A stretch of DNA of 64,000 bases from Symbiodinium microadriaticum (lineage: Eukaryota > Sar > Dinophyceae > Suessiales > Symbiodiniaceae), in assembly GCA_001939145.1 (NCBI GenBank), contig LSRX01000781.1, forward strand, positions 38,607 through 102,606, read 5' to 3'. This document shows, piece after piece, positions 1 to 9,920 of the stretch (positions are counted from its first letter, which is position 1; each line of letters starts with the position of its first letter). Below the pieces are notes generated by a model. The model made no database searches and had not been told where the DNA came from. It was given only the letters and a program-made list of their open reading frames with translations. The position numbers were made by a program, and so were the translations under genes.

Positions 1-85
1 GGGTTTGGGGTTTAGGGGTTTAGGGTTTGGGGGGTTTAGGGCTTAGGGGTTTGGGGTTTAGGGTGTAGGGTGCAGGGTGTAGCCG
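1..85 (+). repeat. Telomere-like TTTAGGG tract
   Basis: G-rich strand forward. The units are degenerate (GGGGTTTA, GGGCTTA, GGGTGTA), so this is an interstitial-type array and not a clean chromosome end. The 110- and 139-codon frames over 20-455 arise from or run into it. Confidence 0.85.
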
Positions 86-530
86 ATGCAGCTTCGCGGA
101 CATATGCAGCTTCACGCAGGAGCTGGACATAGAGACATAGAGCCACTCCGAACTCAAAGCGCTCGCTTTGCAGATCGCCTGGAGGGCAACGATCAACCTT
201 GAATACGTCAGCCACATCGGAAACTGGAAATGACCATGGAAACAGAGTCGAACATTCGCGCTGGTGCATCCATCTGGGCGTCTTGGCCCTGAGGGCCGGC
301 ATGATTGAATTGCATGTGTCAACCACACCAGCACTACTGCCGAGTCGAACATTTGGAGTCATAGAGGTCACCAAGCTTGGATCTGCTGCTTTTCCGAAAG
401 CACAAGCGACAGGCTGGAACTGCTGCACAGCTTCAGTTCTTTCTGCTTGGAGCACAAAACCTCCTCTTGTCCCCTCCCCTCCCTCCCCTCCCCCCTGTTT
501 GGAGTACGAAATTTTTGTTGTTGTAGGGTG
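86..530. other. GC-richer island, unassigned
   Basis: A non-repetitive island between two telomere-like tracts. Long frames exist on both strands (199-540 plus; 36-455 minus), but neither has a recognisable motif. The minus frame starts at GTG and runs into telomere-like repeat. It could be an exon fragment; I cannot choose a strand. Confidence 0.3.
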
Positions 531-753
531 CGGGGTTTAGGGTTTAGTTTTTTGAAGCTCTGAAAAGGCCCATCAAGGTATCCCAACTGAGGTCTCAAAA
601 AGCCCTGAAACCAACAACTACAAACCTACAGCCCTAACACCGAAATCCACAAAACTACCCCCTGAGACCATTATGAAATCCTTCAATACAGTGGCCTCTT
701 GTAACATTTAGCATAGAACATACAAGTATTCAAGACCCCAAGGAGTAGCATTG

Positions 754-862
754 CCCAGAGGACCCGAGCACCCAAATAGTCAGGCTTTAAGTCCCAAAAT
801 CCATACCATGAATGGTTTTTGGACCTTGAAACACTACTATTTGGGTACTTGGACCCTTAGGG
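754..862 (+). repeat. Family D inverted-repeat element
   Basis: About 108 bp. Ends are CCCAGAGGaCCCGAG and CTTGGACCCTTAGGG; the arms share CCCAAATAGT and ACTATTTGGG, and the centre is CAAAATCCATAC. This is the first of at least twenty copies. No coding capacity. Confidence 0.85.
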
Positions 863-912
863 TAACCCTAAACCCTAAAACCTAAACCCTAAACCCGAAA
901 AACCCTAAACCC
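863..912 (-). repeat. Telomere-like CCCTAAA tract
   Basis: C-rich strand forward. It lies between the end of the family D copy and a second copy of that same terminal segment (913-940), so it is flanked by a direct duplication of about 28 bp. Confidence 0.8.
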
Positions 913-940
913 GATTATTTGGGTATTTGGACCCTCAGGG
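913..940 (+). repeat. Duplicated family D terminus
   Basis: Repeats the last part of the preceding family D copy (ATTTGGGTAtTTGGACCCTcAGGG) after the telomere-like tract. Confidence 0.75.
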
Positions 941-1044
941 TTGGAACGCATCCAGGCCCGATGTGACACCCGATTTGACAAAGCCAGCTGCCCGTAACTT
1001 GAGCTGCCTGGGCGAGCTGGAACAAACAACCTTTGGGGTTATAG

Positions 1045-1137
1045 AGGGTTTATACCCTAGAGTTTAGGGTTTAAGGTTTTAGGGCTTTAAGGGTTTAGGG
1101 TTTTAGGTTTGATAGGGTACAGGGTTTAGGGTTTATA
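1045..1137 (+). repeat. Telomere-like tract
   Basis: Degenerate TTTAGGG units with AAGGTTTTAGGGCTTT variants, directly abutting the next family D element. Confidence 0.75.
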
Positions 1138-1247
1138 CCCGAAGGGTCCAAGTCCCCAAATAGTAGGGTTTCAAGGTCTGCAAACCATTCAGAGTATGGG
1201 ATTCTAGGACTTAAAGCCTTACTATTTGGGCACTCGGACCCTCTGGG
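1138..1247 (-). repeat. Family D inverted-repeat element
   Basis: Opposite orientation to the copy at 754: begins GAAGGGTCCAAG and ends CACTCGGACCCTCTGGG. The central ATTCAGAGTATGGGATT is intact. Confidence 0.8.
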
Positions 1248-1311
1248 ATAGTGCCCCAAGAAGGTGAAAGGTTGCCTACTATACTACTAAGTGAACGCTT
1301 GCTTATGGGAA

Positions 1312-1453
1312 CCCCAAGGGGTCCAAAGGGTACCTATATTAGTAGAATGTAGGGTTTCTATATTCGGGTTTAAGGTTTAGGGTTTCTCTATTAGGAACTG
1401 TTCTTATGATTTGGGAAAGTATCCCCCAAAACAGTACCCAGGACCATTTGGGG
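1312..1453 (+). repeat. Family L inverted-repeat element with internal insertion
   Basis: Ends CCCCAAGGGGTCC and GGACCATTTGGGG. Compared with the copy at 13269 it has about 28 extra telomere-like bases inside, bracketed by AGGGTTTCTATATT and AGGGTTTCTCTATT. Confidence 0.7.
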
Positions 1454-1474
1454 AAAGCAGGAGATCTTTGTAGG

Positions 1475-1592
1475 AGTTAGGATTAGTGGAACCCGTGGGG
1501 ATATAGAGCCTCTCAACAAGGCCCCTGTTAAGAAAACCAAAAGCAGGGATAAGAAGGGCCCCCTTTAAGGGGTCTCCCTCATACTACCTAGG
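1475..1592 (+). repeat. Family Q element
   Basis: Shares GTTAGGATTAG at its start and CCCCTTTAAGGGGTCTCCCT near its end with a copy at 39364. Here it is flanked by a roughly 30-bp direct repeat (about 1438-1469 and 1589-1620). Confidence 0.65.
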
Positions 1593-1653
1593 ACCGTTTT
1601 GGGGAAAGCACGAGATCTTTTGGGGCCCCGACGTCAGCAACTCCTTCTCGTAG

Positions 1654-1707
1654 CTCAACAGCAGTGAAGACCAGCTACCAGTGGGGAAGGGCCTGCTGGC
1701 TGCTTGA
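1654..1707 (+). CDS. Possible terminal exon fragment
   Basis: An open frame of 17 codons (starts LNSSEDQ, ends LLAA) closes at TGA and follows a TAG that could be a 3' splice site. Product not recognised. The short length means chance is a serious alternative. Confidence 0.2.
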   Translation, partial: LNSSEDQLPVGKGLLAA

Positions 1708-1728
1708 ATCAAGGGCTCCTCAAAAAGT

Positions 1729-1834
1729 AAGGGTCCAAAGGATCTACGAATCATGTACTTGGGTTACGGATAGTAGTTTTGTAGGTTCGCATTCAGAAGA
1801 GTTTATGGTAATTAGGTACTCGGACCCTTAGGGT
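1729..1834 (+). repeat. Family D2 element
   Basis: Begins AAGGGTCCAAAGGATCT and ends GGACCCTTAGGG, with internal GATAGTAGTTTTGTAGGTT. Matches copies at 22428 and 24563; distinct from family D except at the tips. Confidence 0.7.
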
Positions 1835-2260
1835 AGTGATCTAGGGGCTTTCAACGCTTTTAAGGATCATGGGATTTAGCAACCAGGGTTTTTAATGAGG
1901 TAGCTATGCTGTTGCTTGTTCATAATCCCAACTCATGTACTTGTAGCACTGCTTGCTAAGTTCCATGGCCCGCCAAGTAGTCTAGGGCTTTGACCCTTTT
2001 AACGCGGACCCTACTATAGAACACTATAGTGCCCCTTAAAGGAAGCCTTTAGAGGAACCCTTAAAGGAAGCCTGTGAAGGAACCCTTAAAGGATGCTCAG
2101 CCAGCACTCCTGTGAACCCAATTCCCTGCCATGTTGGGTCGCAAATCGAAGTGAGTTTAGAGGTCCCAACCAGCGCGAACATCGGAACACTTAAGCACTA
2201 ACCCCTAACCCTGAACCTTAAACCTTAACCCGAAGCAGCTCTATAAAGCTTAAAGCCCTG
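1835..2260. other. Non-coding low-similarity DNA
   Basis: Mixed sequence with a short tandem AGGAACCCTTAAAGGA motif (about 2038-2098) and a small C-rich telomere-like patch at 2201-2235. No gene seen. Confidence 0.5.
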
Positions 2261-2619
2261 CTGCTCTATGAGGGGAGATGCCCTGGACTCATGCATACCA
2301 CGGCCCGGAATACGTCATGACTGGGTTCTTGTTTAGAAATTTATCTAAAGTTCCCACAATAAGGTCAGCTGCCCGAAGCCCGTGCGGTAGAATGCCTCGA
2401 AGTTTGACAACCTGGTTTGTGTCACGTGGCTGTTTAAATTATATAAACACCCTGCTAAATGTTTACATTCGCAAAAAGTATATTATTATAATTACTAGAT
2501 GTCGAATCGAATTAATACCAAAGATGCTGGCAGTCACCCCGTGTTCGGGTTGCTGAACAAAAGCAGCAGACATGCGTCGCAGCGTAGCGACCTCTCGGCG
2601 ACAGCGTACGGTCCGCCGC

Positions 2620-3025
2620 TCAACTTACGCCCTTGTAATCATCGCCTCTTCTCAGACTCTTCTCATCTCGCACTTCTCCAGCAAACGGCGCCCGGGAAGG
2701 GAATAGCCCGTTGAATGCAACATTCATCGACCAGCAAACGACTCGAAACACAGGGTCGAGTGTCTTCCCGCCCAGGTTCAAAGATTCGTGCAGCACGGAA
2801 TTACGGACATCTGCATAACTCGAGTGATCGCACTGCTTGCAAAGCCAAGCCCAGCAACATCACTATCACTTTGTTGCCGGCTAAATTGTATCTCCCATCG
2901 TCGCCTGCAAAGCCGACGGGGTTGTGCAGCCTTTTAGCACAAGCTGGGTGGTCACCCCGGTAATGCTCGTAGTGCTCCCAAAACTCAGCTTTGGTGCTGT
3001 CTGGTATGGTGACGTTCTTGGTTTC
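2620..3025 (-). pseudogene. Frameshifted fragment of an unidentified protein
   Basis: Read from 3025 downward, one frame gives about 75 codons beginning ETKNVTIPDSTKAEFW and including the segment HNPVGFAGDDGRYNLAG; it closes at TAA 2803-2801. A second frame is open from about 2820 to TGA 2622-2620 and includes TLDPVFRVVCWSMNVAF. The composition of both halves (Trp, Asp/Glu, few low-complexity residues) and their collinearity suggest one protein broken by a single frameshift near 2801-2815. The sequence TTAAG before codon 1 could be a 3' splice site, which would place the microsatellite at 3087-3213 in an intron. I have an impression of a repeated dinoflagellate family but cannot name it. Confidence 0.5.
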
Positions 3026-3086
3026 CTTAATTGGATAAGTTCGAATGTGTGATGTGTGTGCAGAAAAAGTGTTATAGATTTTATTA

Positions 3087-3213
3087 CATATATATATATA
3101 TGAGAATATAAACACATGTATATATACATACATACATACATACATACATACATACATACCTACATACATACATACATACATACATACATACATACATACA
3201 TACATACATACAT
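3087..3213. repeat. Microsatellite (TA)n then (CATA)n
   Basis: A short TA run followed by about 22 CATA units with one CCTA interruption. It creates the false YVCM-rich minus-strand frames here. Confidence 0.95.
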
Positions 3214-3596
3214 ACTACGTATATACAGTCGTATAGCTATATCGTCGTTGTATTAAGTTTATGTGCACATGAATGTGACTATATGACTCTACATGTGTAG
3301 AATACAGCCTGAGGTTGCGAAGTCGAAATCGAATATGAGCATTCTAATAAATTACACAGCCTTGAATCCGACAAATAGTGAAGGAGCTCGTGCGGCAGGA
3401 TGATCGAAGGAAACCATATTGTTTACAAAAAATCCCTAGTATGGGAACTTAAAAAAACCCTTAACAAGAACCCAGATGAACAAACCACTCGTAAAGATTC
3501 ATGCCCTACCCCCCCCCCTCCGCCCCACAGATGCTACAAAAGAGTACCAAGATCACGAATGCTACAAAAAAAGTGCCAAGGTACGCACACAAGAAC
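3214..3596. other. Intergenic or intronic DNA
   Basis: AT-richer unique sequence with a C-homopolymer near 3510. The 72-codon plus frame at 3400-3618 ends in telomere-like repeat and has no motif. Confidence 0.4.
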
Positions 3597-3714
3597 CCCA
3601 AACCCTAAACCCCCCTAAGCCCCTAGTAGAGTTCTAGGGCTTTGGATGCCCAGGCTTTCGTGCTCTGAGGCTTTTGGTGTAAGCCCTTGGACTCCCAGAT
3701 CTGGGTTTTCTCTG

Positions 3715-3838
3715 GGAGGGTTTAGGGTTTAGGGGTTTAGCGGTTTAGGGTTTGGGGGTTTAGGGCTTGGGGGTTTAGGGGCTTAGGAGTTTAGGGTTTA
3801 CGGGTTTAGGGGCTTAGGAGTTTTGGGTTTAGGATTTT
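3715..3838 (+). repeat. Telomere-like tract
   Basis: Degenerate G-rich units (GGGCTTGGGGGTTTA, GGGGCTTAGGAGTTTA). Confidence 0.8.
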
Positions 3839-4190
3839 TGGGGAAGAACTCTCTTCACCAATAAAAAGGGCCCAAAAAGAGTTAGGCAGATAGACAAAAA
3901 GATTAAAGTTCGCAGTGCAAAAAACGAGGTGGCCAGATAGTGGGTCGCACTATGGGAGAGTAAACGTTTATCTCTCCCTGCAACGGTCCCAGCAGCCGAA
4001 GGAAGGTGTTCTGACCATCTGCCTGTGTATCTGTCCGCGTGTGCGTCTGCCTAACTATCGCTCCATCTCTGTCCTTATCCCTATCTCTCTGCCTCTACCT
4101 ATTTCCTTCCATCTATCTGTCTATCGATTATCGACCTGGGTTCCTGTATTGAAATTTAGTTTATCTCTATTACCGTAAGGAACTTAAATT
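3839..4190. other. Pyrimidine-rich low-complexity DNA
   Basis: Contains CTATCT/CTGTCT-like simple sequence at about 4060-4135. The 87-codon frame over it is explained by this composition. Confidence 0.5.
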
Positions 4191-4194
4191 AAAT

Positions 4195-4345
4195 CCCTCC
4201 TAAAGCCTAAACCCTAATTTCTAAACCTTAAACCCCAAACTCTAAAACCTTAAAACCCTCCGCCCTAAACTCAAAAACCTTAAACCCTAAACCCTAAACT
4301 CTAAAACCTTAAACCCTAAACTCTACAACCTTAAACCCTTAACCA
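4195..4345 (-). repeat. Telomere-like tract
   Basis: C-rich, with the variant unit CTAAACTCTAAAACCTTAAAC. Confidence 0.8.
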
Positions 4346-4462
4346 GAATCGACTGCACACCCCCAAAAAACAGACCTTGGAGGCTTCGTTTCGGACTGAT
4401 GGGCCTTGCGAGCCTTTGGCAAGCCGTTCCTGCTGCAAGGGCTTCGGCCTCAACGACACCAT

Positions 4463-4760
4463 TTAGGGCTGTTTAGGGTTCAGGGGGGTTTAGGGTGGTT
4501 TAGGGTTTAGGGTGATTTAGGGTTCAGTTTAGGGTTTAAGGTGTTTAGGGTTTGGTATCTGGGGCTTAGGGTATTTTACGGTTTAGGGTTTAGGGTTTGG
4601 GGTTCGGGTTTGTTTAGGGTTTAGGGTCTAGAGTTAGGGTGTTCTAGGGTTTAGGGTGTAGGGTGTTTTAGGGTTTAGGGTCTAGAGTCTAGGGTGTTTT
4701 AGGGTTTAGGGGTTTAGGGTCTAGGGTTTTTAGGATTTAGGTTTACTGGCCTTACGGGCT
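4463..4760 (+). repeat. Telomere-like tract with higher-order units
   Basis: G-rich degenerate array in which segments such as GGGTGTTTTAGGGTTTAGGG and TCTAGAGT recur, suggesting local tandem amplification. Confidence 0.8.
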
Positions 4761-4779
4761 TAAGGGCTCTAGGGCTTCA

Positions 4780-5206
4780 GGAGAGTTGTCGGATGTTTTA
4801 GGCACGGGTCCAGTATCGCCCGTGTCAGCCGCCACCAGAGCAGCATCGCCCATGTCAGCCGCGACCAAAGCAACATCAGATCTTTCTCAATCGTCCGACC
4901 TTCTACTCTCGTGGACACAGGGAGCTTTTGAACCGAGTTCAACCGGGCGGGGCTCATCCCATCAGGGAAGTTGAGTGCGAAGTGGACTGCAGCCTGGGCC
5001 ACCTGGGGCCTGCAGGGAACAGCCCAGTCAACTTCAACAGAGAGAACCGGCAAAAGGTTCCTGGACACCAAACCGCAGTCCAGAGTATTACCGGTGTCGA
5101 TGGTTGGTGTGGAGCTCCTGCGTGGCTAAGATCCCTCCCGTGCAGTGATGCCAGGGACTATGTCTTTTTTCCAGGATGTGATGCTGGCAGTGGCGAGCCG
5201 AAGGGG
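4780..5206. other. GC-rich island, coding strand uncertain
   Basis: Open frames exist on both strands (4786-4974 and 4928-5287 plus; 4769-5071 minus). A short imperfect tandem repeat (CATCGCCCATGTCAGCCGC-type, 4815-4870) lies inside. No motif recognised. Confidence 0.3.
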
Positions 5207-5510
5207 CTTAGGGTTTGGGGTTTAGGGTTTAGGGTTCAGCAGCTCCGGACCGAGCAGTTTTACGGTAAAGTTACATTCACGGTTTAGGCATAACACCCAC
5301 CTACCCTTAGAATCACATAACATTGGAAAACAATAAGGTTTTTCAGTCACATAAAATTAGTTCTTCTGAGCCCTAAATCCCAAACCAGCCCAAGCCCTAA
5401 ATCCTACTGAGCCCTACATCCTAAACCCTACACCCCACCCAAGAATTAGAATTCGCCCACTGATAAGGTCATTTCTCCGGGGCTAAACCCTGGGCCAGTT
5501 CATGGACTAA

Positions 5511-5600
5511 CTTACCTTTGGTTAGTAGGGAATGGAGGAATGGGAACTATTATAAGTACCATTACTACCATTCTTCCATTCCCTACTAACCAAAGGTAGG
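5511..5600. repeat. Family M palindromic element
   Basis: Near-perfect inverted repeat with arms CCTTTGGTTAGTAGGGAATG and the complement; a second copy is at 10213. It interrupts a looser palindrome whose outer arms are about 5488-5510 and 5601-5625 (TTCATGGACTAA and its relatives). Confidence 0.8.
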
Positions 5601-5639
5601 CTAAGGCCAAAGTTGCCTTGGTCCACGAAGGAGGTCAAG

Positions 5640-6390
5640 GTACATAAACCCTGGGCCAGTGCTCATGGACTAAGGCCGACAGTGCCTTAGTCCATGAACT
5701 GTATTAACGTGTAAAAATATATGATAAAGAGTGTCTAGGGTGCTTTTCGGGTTTTAGGGTCTAGGGTTTTTTGGGTTTAGGCTTACTTCAAGGGATCGTG
5801 AACCTTACAATGTGAGGATATCCGTACGATAACTTGGGGTTATAAGTACTTCTTAGTTTAGTTTTCTTACAGCCGACTTACTCAGTCCCCTGATCCTTGA
5901 AGTACTCCTAAGGGTCCATTCGGACCCTATGAAAGGGCCAGGGGTTAGGGTTTAGGGTATGGGGTGATCTGGTCAGTTTGATACGGCTTTATAGGGCTTC
6001 CAGTTGCCTGACAATTAGGTACTGTCGGAGAGTATATGTTCAACTGGATACTTGGACCCTTCAGGTAATTACACAAACTCACCCTAAACCCCATTCCCTA
6101 AACCCTAAACCCTAAACCTACTTACATAAACTCCAAAACAAGACCCCAAGTCCCCTGTAATAGAGTCCTTCACGGCCATTCATCGTGGGTTTTTAAAGGT
6201 GTAGCAGAGGAAGGTTCGAGGGTCTAGGAACACGGCTAGCCTTCGAAATATGGTAGGGGAGCTATAAGACTAGAAATACAAGGTTAAAGGTCACCTGCAA
6301 CAAAAACTGCGGACAGGTGTTTCCCGCGACCCGGGGGTGGTTACACATTCAAAGCGGGGGTTAAGTGGGGGCTTCGCTAGGCCCAAAACT
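5640..6390. other. Non-coding mixed DNA
   Basis: Includes a palindrome at about 5650-5700 (CATGGACTAAGGC and TTAGTCCATG), short telomere-like patches at 5735-5780, 5943-5960 and 6080-6120, and no convincing frame. Confidence 0.5.
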
Positions 6391-6726
6391 CTAACAACCC
6401 TAAACCCCAAACACCAAACCTTAAACCCGAAACCCCAGACCCGAAACCCCAAACCCTGAAACCGCAACACGTAAATCTTACAAATCTTCAAAACCTAACA
6501 TCTAAAGCCCCAAACCCCCGCTGCCCACTCTGAACACTGGAACCCCAATCCTACGGTAAGCTCGACACCCCCATAAACTCCTTAATTATATATGATATGG
6601 TCATGTTATAATTATTGTTATGTCTTATTATCTTATGTTGTAGTATGTTGAAGGATACCTTGTGTCCCTTTATGGTTCTGTTCTGCGATATATACGATGG
6701 TTATACTGTATTGTCTTCTACTACTG

Positions 6727-6823
6727 TTGTTGATATAAGGCCTGCCTTACCTTAAGGACCCTAAACGATGGGAACTATGGTATAGTCCTTATTATAGGGT
6801 AATGCAGGACTTATATCATCAAC
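6727..6823 (+). repeat. Family A TA-flanked element
   Basis: About 100 bp. Terminal inverted repeat CNGTTGATGATATAAATCCT, subterminal GCATTACC and GGTAATGC, central CCCTAAACTATGGGAAT. The copies tend to be bordered by TA on both sides, the signature of a Tc1/mariner-type target. No transposase is encoded. This copy has slightly diverged arms. Confidence 0.85.
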
Positions 6824-6832
6824 CTTATGTTG

Positions 6833-6894
6833 CTAAACCCTAACCCCTATAACCCTAACACCCCTCGACCCTATAAACCCTAAACCCCTAAACA
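6833..6894 (-). repeat. Telomere-like tract
   Basis: C-rich degenerate array that supplies the last codons of the minus frame next to it. Confidence 0.75.
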
Positions 6895-7389
6895 CGGGGA
6901 GCTCAGTCGAATTGTCGTCGCGAAGTATGATAGGAGTCCGTTGGAGCTCGTGCATACGCCGGAGACGGTCCTGGGCCGCTTGAAGAAGTTCGGCTAGGAC
7001 GAAAGCGTTCTCTCCAGGCGCGGTGTTGGGTGCTGCAAGGGCTACCGGCATTTCGCACGAAGCCAAAGTGGCTTCCCACTGGGACTCTAGGCTCCTCAGT
7101 GTATTGATGCCAAGCAGCGAAACAACCAAGCCCCAATCTGCTGAAAAAGCAGTTCCTTGTTCCGCCAATAGGGCCGCCGAAACAGGCCGAGGTTGTTGTT
7201 CGATATGCAGGCTCGCACATCGGCCGCGGTCACTCCCGCAGTGTGCAAAAAGAGTCCCACCATTGCACGCGACTGGGCCTCCTCGTGCTGAACGATAAGA
7301 TCGTTCGTAAGCGTGACTGTGGCACGGGTCAGTGGAATATATTCCACTATCTCGTTGAGGCGGTTCCTCTCGCGAGAAACTTCGGCCAT
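6895..7389 (-). pseudogene. Coding-like island, possibly frameshifted
   Basis: A GC-rich block bounded on both sides by CCCTAAA repeats. The minus strand has an ATG-initiated frame from 7389 (MAEVSRERNRLNEIV) that closes at 7096, and a second frame open through 7168-6833 with composition typical of soluble protein (AADWGLVVSLLG region, then LAELLQAAQDRLRRM). The two could be one protein with a frameshift near 7150-7200, or two exons. No domain recognised. The plus-strand frame at 7023-7298 is a competing shadow. Confidence 0.35.
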
Positions 7390-7441
7390 TTAAACCCTAG
7401 GTCCGAAAACCCTAAACCCTAAACCCTAAAACCCTCCAGTC

Positions 7442-7552
7442 CTAAACCGTATGTCGTAGTACGTCCGCCCCCGCCCCCACCTCCCTGGAGGTCGCTTCTG
7501 CCAAGGCCTCCTTTGCCAGGCCGACGAGCCGGACCTCGGTATAAGCCGTTCC
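7442..7552 (-). CDS. Exon-like fragment between telomere-like tracts
   Basis: About 36 codons, including AYTEVRLVGLAKEALAEATS, run until a TAG supplied by the flanking repeat. Ala/Glu-rich and probably helical. Product unknown. Telomere-like DNA abuts both ends, so it could be an exon in a repeat-filled gene or a stranded fragment. Confidence 0.28.
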   Translation of the reverse strand, partial: GTAYTEVRLVGLAKEALAEATSREVGAGADVLRHTV

Positions 7553-7640
7553 CTAAACCCTAAACCCTAAAACCCTAAGACTCTAAACCCTAAACCCTAA
7601 ACCCCTGAAACCCTAAACCCCTAAACCCTAAACTATGGGA
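7553..7640 (-). repeat. Telomere-like tract
   Basis: C-rich units, merging directly into the partial family A element. Confidence 0.75.
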
Positions 7641-7702
7641 ATGATGGGTAATTAATATTCCTTATTATGGGGTAATGCAAGATTTATATCACCAACCGTA
7701 TA
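7634..7702 (+). repeat. Partial family A element
   Basis: The left arm is missing and replaced by CCCTAAA repeat; the right arm (ATTTATATCACCAACC) is present. The junction lies at CCCTAAACTATGGGAATG, a stretch of the element that resembles the telomere unit. Confidence 0.7.
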
Positions 7703-7749
7703 CCCTTAACCTCTCACCTCGGTCTAAGCGTTTCGACTTTCGGCCTTTA

Positions 7750-8265
7750 AGGGTTTTTTCCTTCTTTGTTTTTTAAAGGGCTTTAGGGTTTTAGAGTTCT
7801 TCCCTAAACCCTAAACCCCTAAACCCTAAATCCCTAACCCCTACACCCGACTTTTGGGCTTTAAGGTGCTTTTTTCCCTTTGTTTAGGGGGCTTTTTTCA
7901 AGGCTCGAGGGATTTGGAGAGCTCAAGGCTTTTAGGGGTTTTAGGGGCCTTAGGGCTTTAGAGTTATAAGGATTCTCGGGGTTTCTGAGAGCTCAAGGCT
8001 TTAAGGGGCTTTAGGGCTTTAGAGTTAAGGTTCTAGGGTTTGAGAGTTAAAGGTGTTTTAGGGGTTTCCGGGCTTTAGGGTTAAGGGTTTTAGGGGTCTC
8101 AGGGTTTGGGCTTTAGGGGTTGTAGGGTTTTAAAGTTAAGGGTTTCAGGGCTTCAGGGTTTTAGAGTTAGGGCTTTAGGGTTCTAGAGTGCAGGGTGCAG
8201 GGTTTTAGGTGTTAGAGTTTAGGGCTTCAGAGTTTTACAGTTTAGGGCTTAGAAGCGAGAGATTA
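7750..8265. repeat. Telomere-like composite tract
   Basis: C-rich at 7803-7852, otherwise G-rich with GGGCTTTAGAGTTA and GGGTTTCAGGG variants. Confidence 0.75.
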
Positions 8266-8610
8266 GGTGCTAAGCTTACCAGGACACCCCAACTGGCCTC
8301 ACGGTAATTCTAGAGGTTAGTTGCGGGGGTCTAGACAGGCTTAGGGGTTCAGAATACTTATAAGGTTTAGGTCTAAGTAGATGAAGAGGCCTTAAGATGA
8401 TTCTACGGTGTGTTCCTCCGTTAACGGATTTTCGGAGTCGCTCTTACAAGATAGGATGACTGGCGGTATTCACGTACTAATCCAAGATGCTGCAAACGAG
8501 AAACTCGGACGTTTACTGTACACAGTTACGGATTAGAACTGACTAGACTGTACCACGCGCAGCAGAAAATGAGAGCACACAAGACCGTCTAGGAAGGAGA
8601 AATAGGCCCA
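8266..8610. other. Unique non-coding DNA
   Basis: No repeat family or supported frame seen. Confidence 0.4.
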
Positions 8611-8617
8611 ACTACTG

Positions 8618-8703
8618 TTGGTGATATAAATCCTGCATTACCTTAAGGACCCTAAATTATGGGAATCAGGGTATCTTCCTTATTATGGGTAATGCAGGAT
8701 TTG
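8618..8703 (+). repeat. Family A element truncated by family I
   Basis: The left arm and body are intact; the right arm stops at GCAGGATTT where the family I sequence begins. Confidence 0.75.
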
Positions 8704-8791
8704 GGGGTTTCCGAAAATAGGGCACCCAAATGTAGTACCCTAAATAGCAGGAACCCCAATTATAAGGATCCCAAAATGAGGTGCCCTAATT

Positions 8792-8797
<6 letters not shown>
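8701..8797 (-). repeat. Family I element, partial
   Basis: TTGGGGGTTTCCGAAAATAGGG and inner GGATCC match the complement of the copy at 22853. The far arm runs into a TA microsatellite. Confidence 0.6.

Positions 8798-8851
<54 letters not shown>
8797..8851. repeat. (TA)n microsatellite
   Basis: About 27 TA units with one ACA interruption. Confidence 0.95.
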
Positions 8852-9059
8852 GCATCAGTGGTATACCCTAAACCCTAAACCCTAAACTCTATAACCCTAT
8901 TAAACCCTGTAAAAGGTCCAACTACATAGCAGTCTGATGCTTGGAGCTTTTGCCGACTCCCTTCACCGCTCATGCTTGGTGTTTCCAGGCTCGCTAAAGC
9001 CCTCTACGACCCTATTCCTAGAACCCCTGAGCCGTAAAACCCAAAACCCAAAAGGTTAA

Positions 9060-9170
9060 AGCCCTAAAGCCCCCAAGCCCTAAACCCTACACCCCCTAAA
9101 CCCTAAACACCCTTTCCCCTAAACCTCTAAAACCCTAAAGCCCTAAACCCCGAAATAAACCCTAAACCCT
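9060..9170 (-). repeat. Telomere-like tract
   Basis: C-rich with CCCTAAAGCCC variants. Confidence 0.75.
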
Positions 9171-9231
9171 TTTTGAAAGGACCCCCTCTAACTAATGGAC
9201 CCCTTCAAAGAAAGGGCCCCCTAAAGAGGAA

Positions 9232-9303
9232 AGCCCTCGAAGACCCAGGGTCTGAGCGCCCGTCATCGGCTCTCTCCTGCTTCGCTATCTCCTGCTTGGA
9301 GGC
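9232..9303 (-). CDS. Possible exon fragment
   Basis: A short open frame (KQEIAKQERADDGRS) on the minus strand whose upstream end overlaps a family B terminal sequence. Charged composition; no family recognised. Confidence 0.17.
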
Positions 9304-9319
9304 CCAGGGGACTTAGTAA
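9295..9319 (+). repeat. Solo family B terminus
   Basis: CTTGGAGGCCCAGGGGACTTA occurs here and again at 9390, bracketing the telomere-like tract at 9320-9389. It looks like a duplication of the family B end across an insertion. Confidence 0.75.
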
Positions 9320-9389
9320 TTTAGGGTTTAGGGGTCTAGGGTTTAGGGTTTAGGGTTTTAGGGTTTAGGGGTTTGGGGTTTAGGGTCTA
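9320..9389 (+). repeat. Telomere-like tract inside a duplicated element end
   Basis: G-rich array flanked by the 21-bp perfect direct repeat described in the neighbouring entries. Confidence 0.8.
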
Positions 9390-9505
9390 CTTGGAGGCCC
9401 AGGGGACTTATAGTAAGTGGGCTATAAGTAGAGTAAAAGGGAGCCTAAATGGAGTTACCCTAATTATAACCCTACTTTACTTATAACCGACTTACTAAGT
9501 CCTCT
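9390..9505 (+). repeat. Family B TA-flanked element
   Basis: About 120 bp inverted-repeat element: arm CTTGGAGGCCCAGGGGACTT, internal TAAGTAGAG and CCTAAATGGAGTTACCCT. The right arm is eroded (CCTCTGGTCGC). Other copies end in AAG followed by TA. Confidence 0.8.
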
Positions 9506-9514
9506 GGTCGCAGG

Positions 9515-9920
9515 GCTTTGGGGCTTTAGGGTTTCAGGGAATGGGGCTTTAGGGTTTCAGGGTTTAGGGTCTTAGGGGTTTCAGTGTTTCAGGGTCTTAG
9601 GGCTTTAGGGTTATAGGGCTTTAGCGTTTAGGGCTTTACGGTTTCGGGGTTTAGGGCTTTATAGGGTTTCAGGGTTTAGGGCTTTTAGGGTTTCAGGGTT
9701 TAGTTCTTTTAGGGTTTCAGGGTTTAGGGCTTTAGGGTTTAGGGTTTCAGGGTTTGGGGCTTTAGGTTTTCAGGGTTTCGGGTTTTAGGGTTTCAGGGTT
9801 TAGGGCTTTAGGGTTGCAGGGTTTAGGGTTTTAGGGTTTCAGGGTTTAGGGCTTTAGGGTTGCAGGGTTTGGGTTTTAGGGTTTCAGGGTTAAGGGTTTT
9901 CGGACTTGGGTTTAGGGTCG
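9515..9920 (+). repeat. Telomere-like tract, GGGTTTCA variant array
   Basis: Long G-rich array dominated by GGGTTTCAGGGTTTAGGGCTTT units, implying tandem amplification of a mutated multi-unit block. Confidence 0.85.

Noticed and set aside
1-85. A true chromosome end
   Set aside because: The units are too degenerate, and similar tracts occur dozens of times in both orientations through the window.
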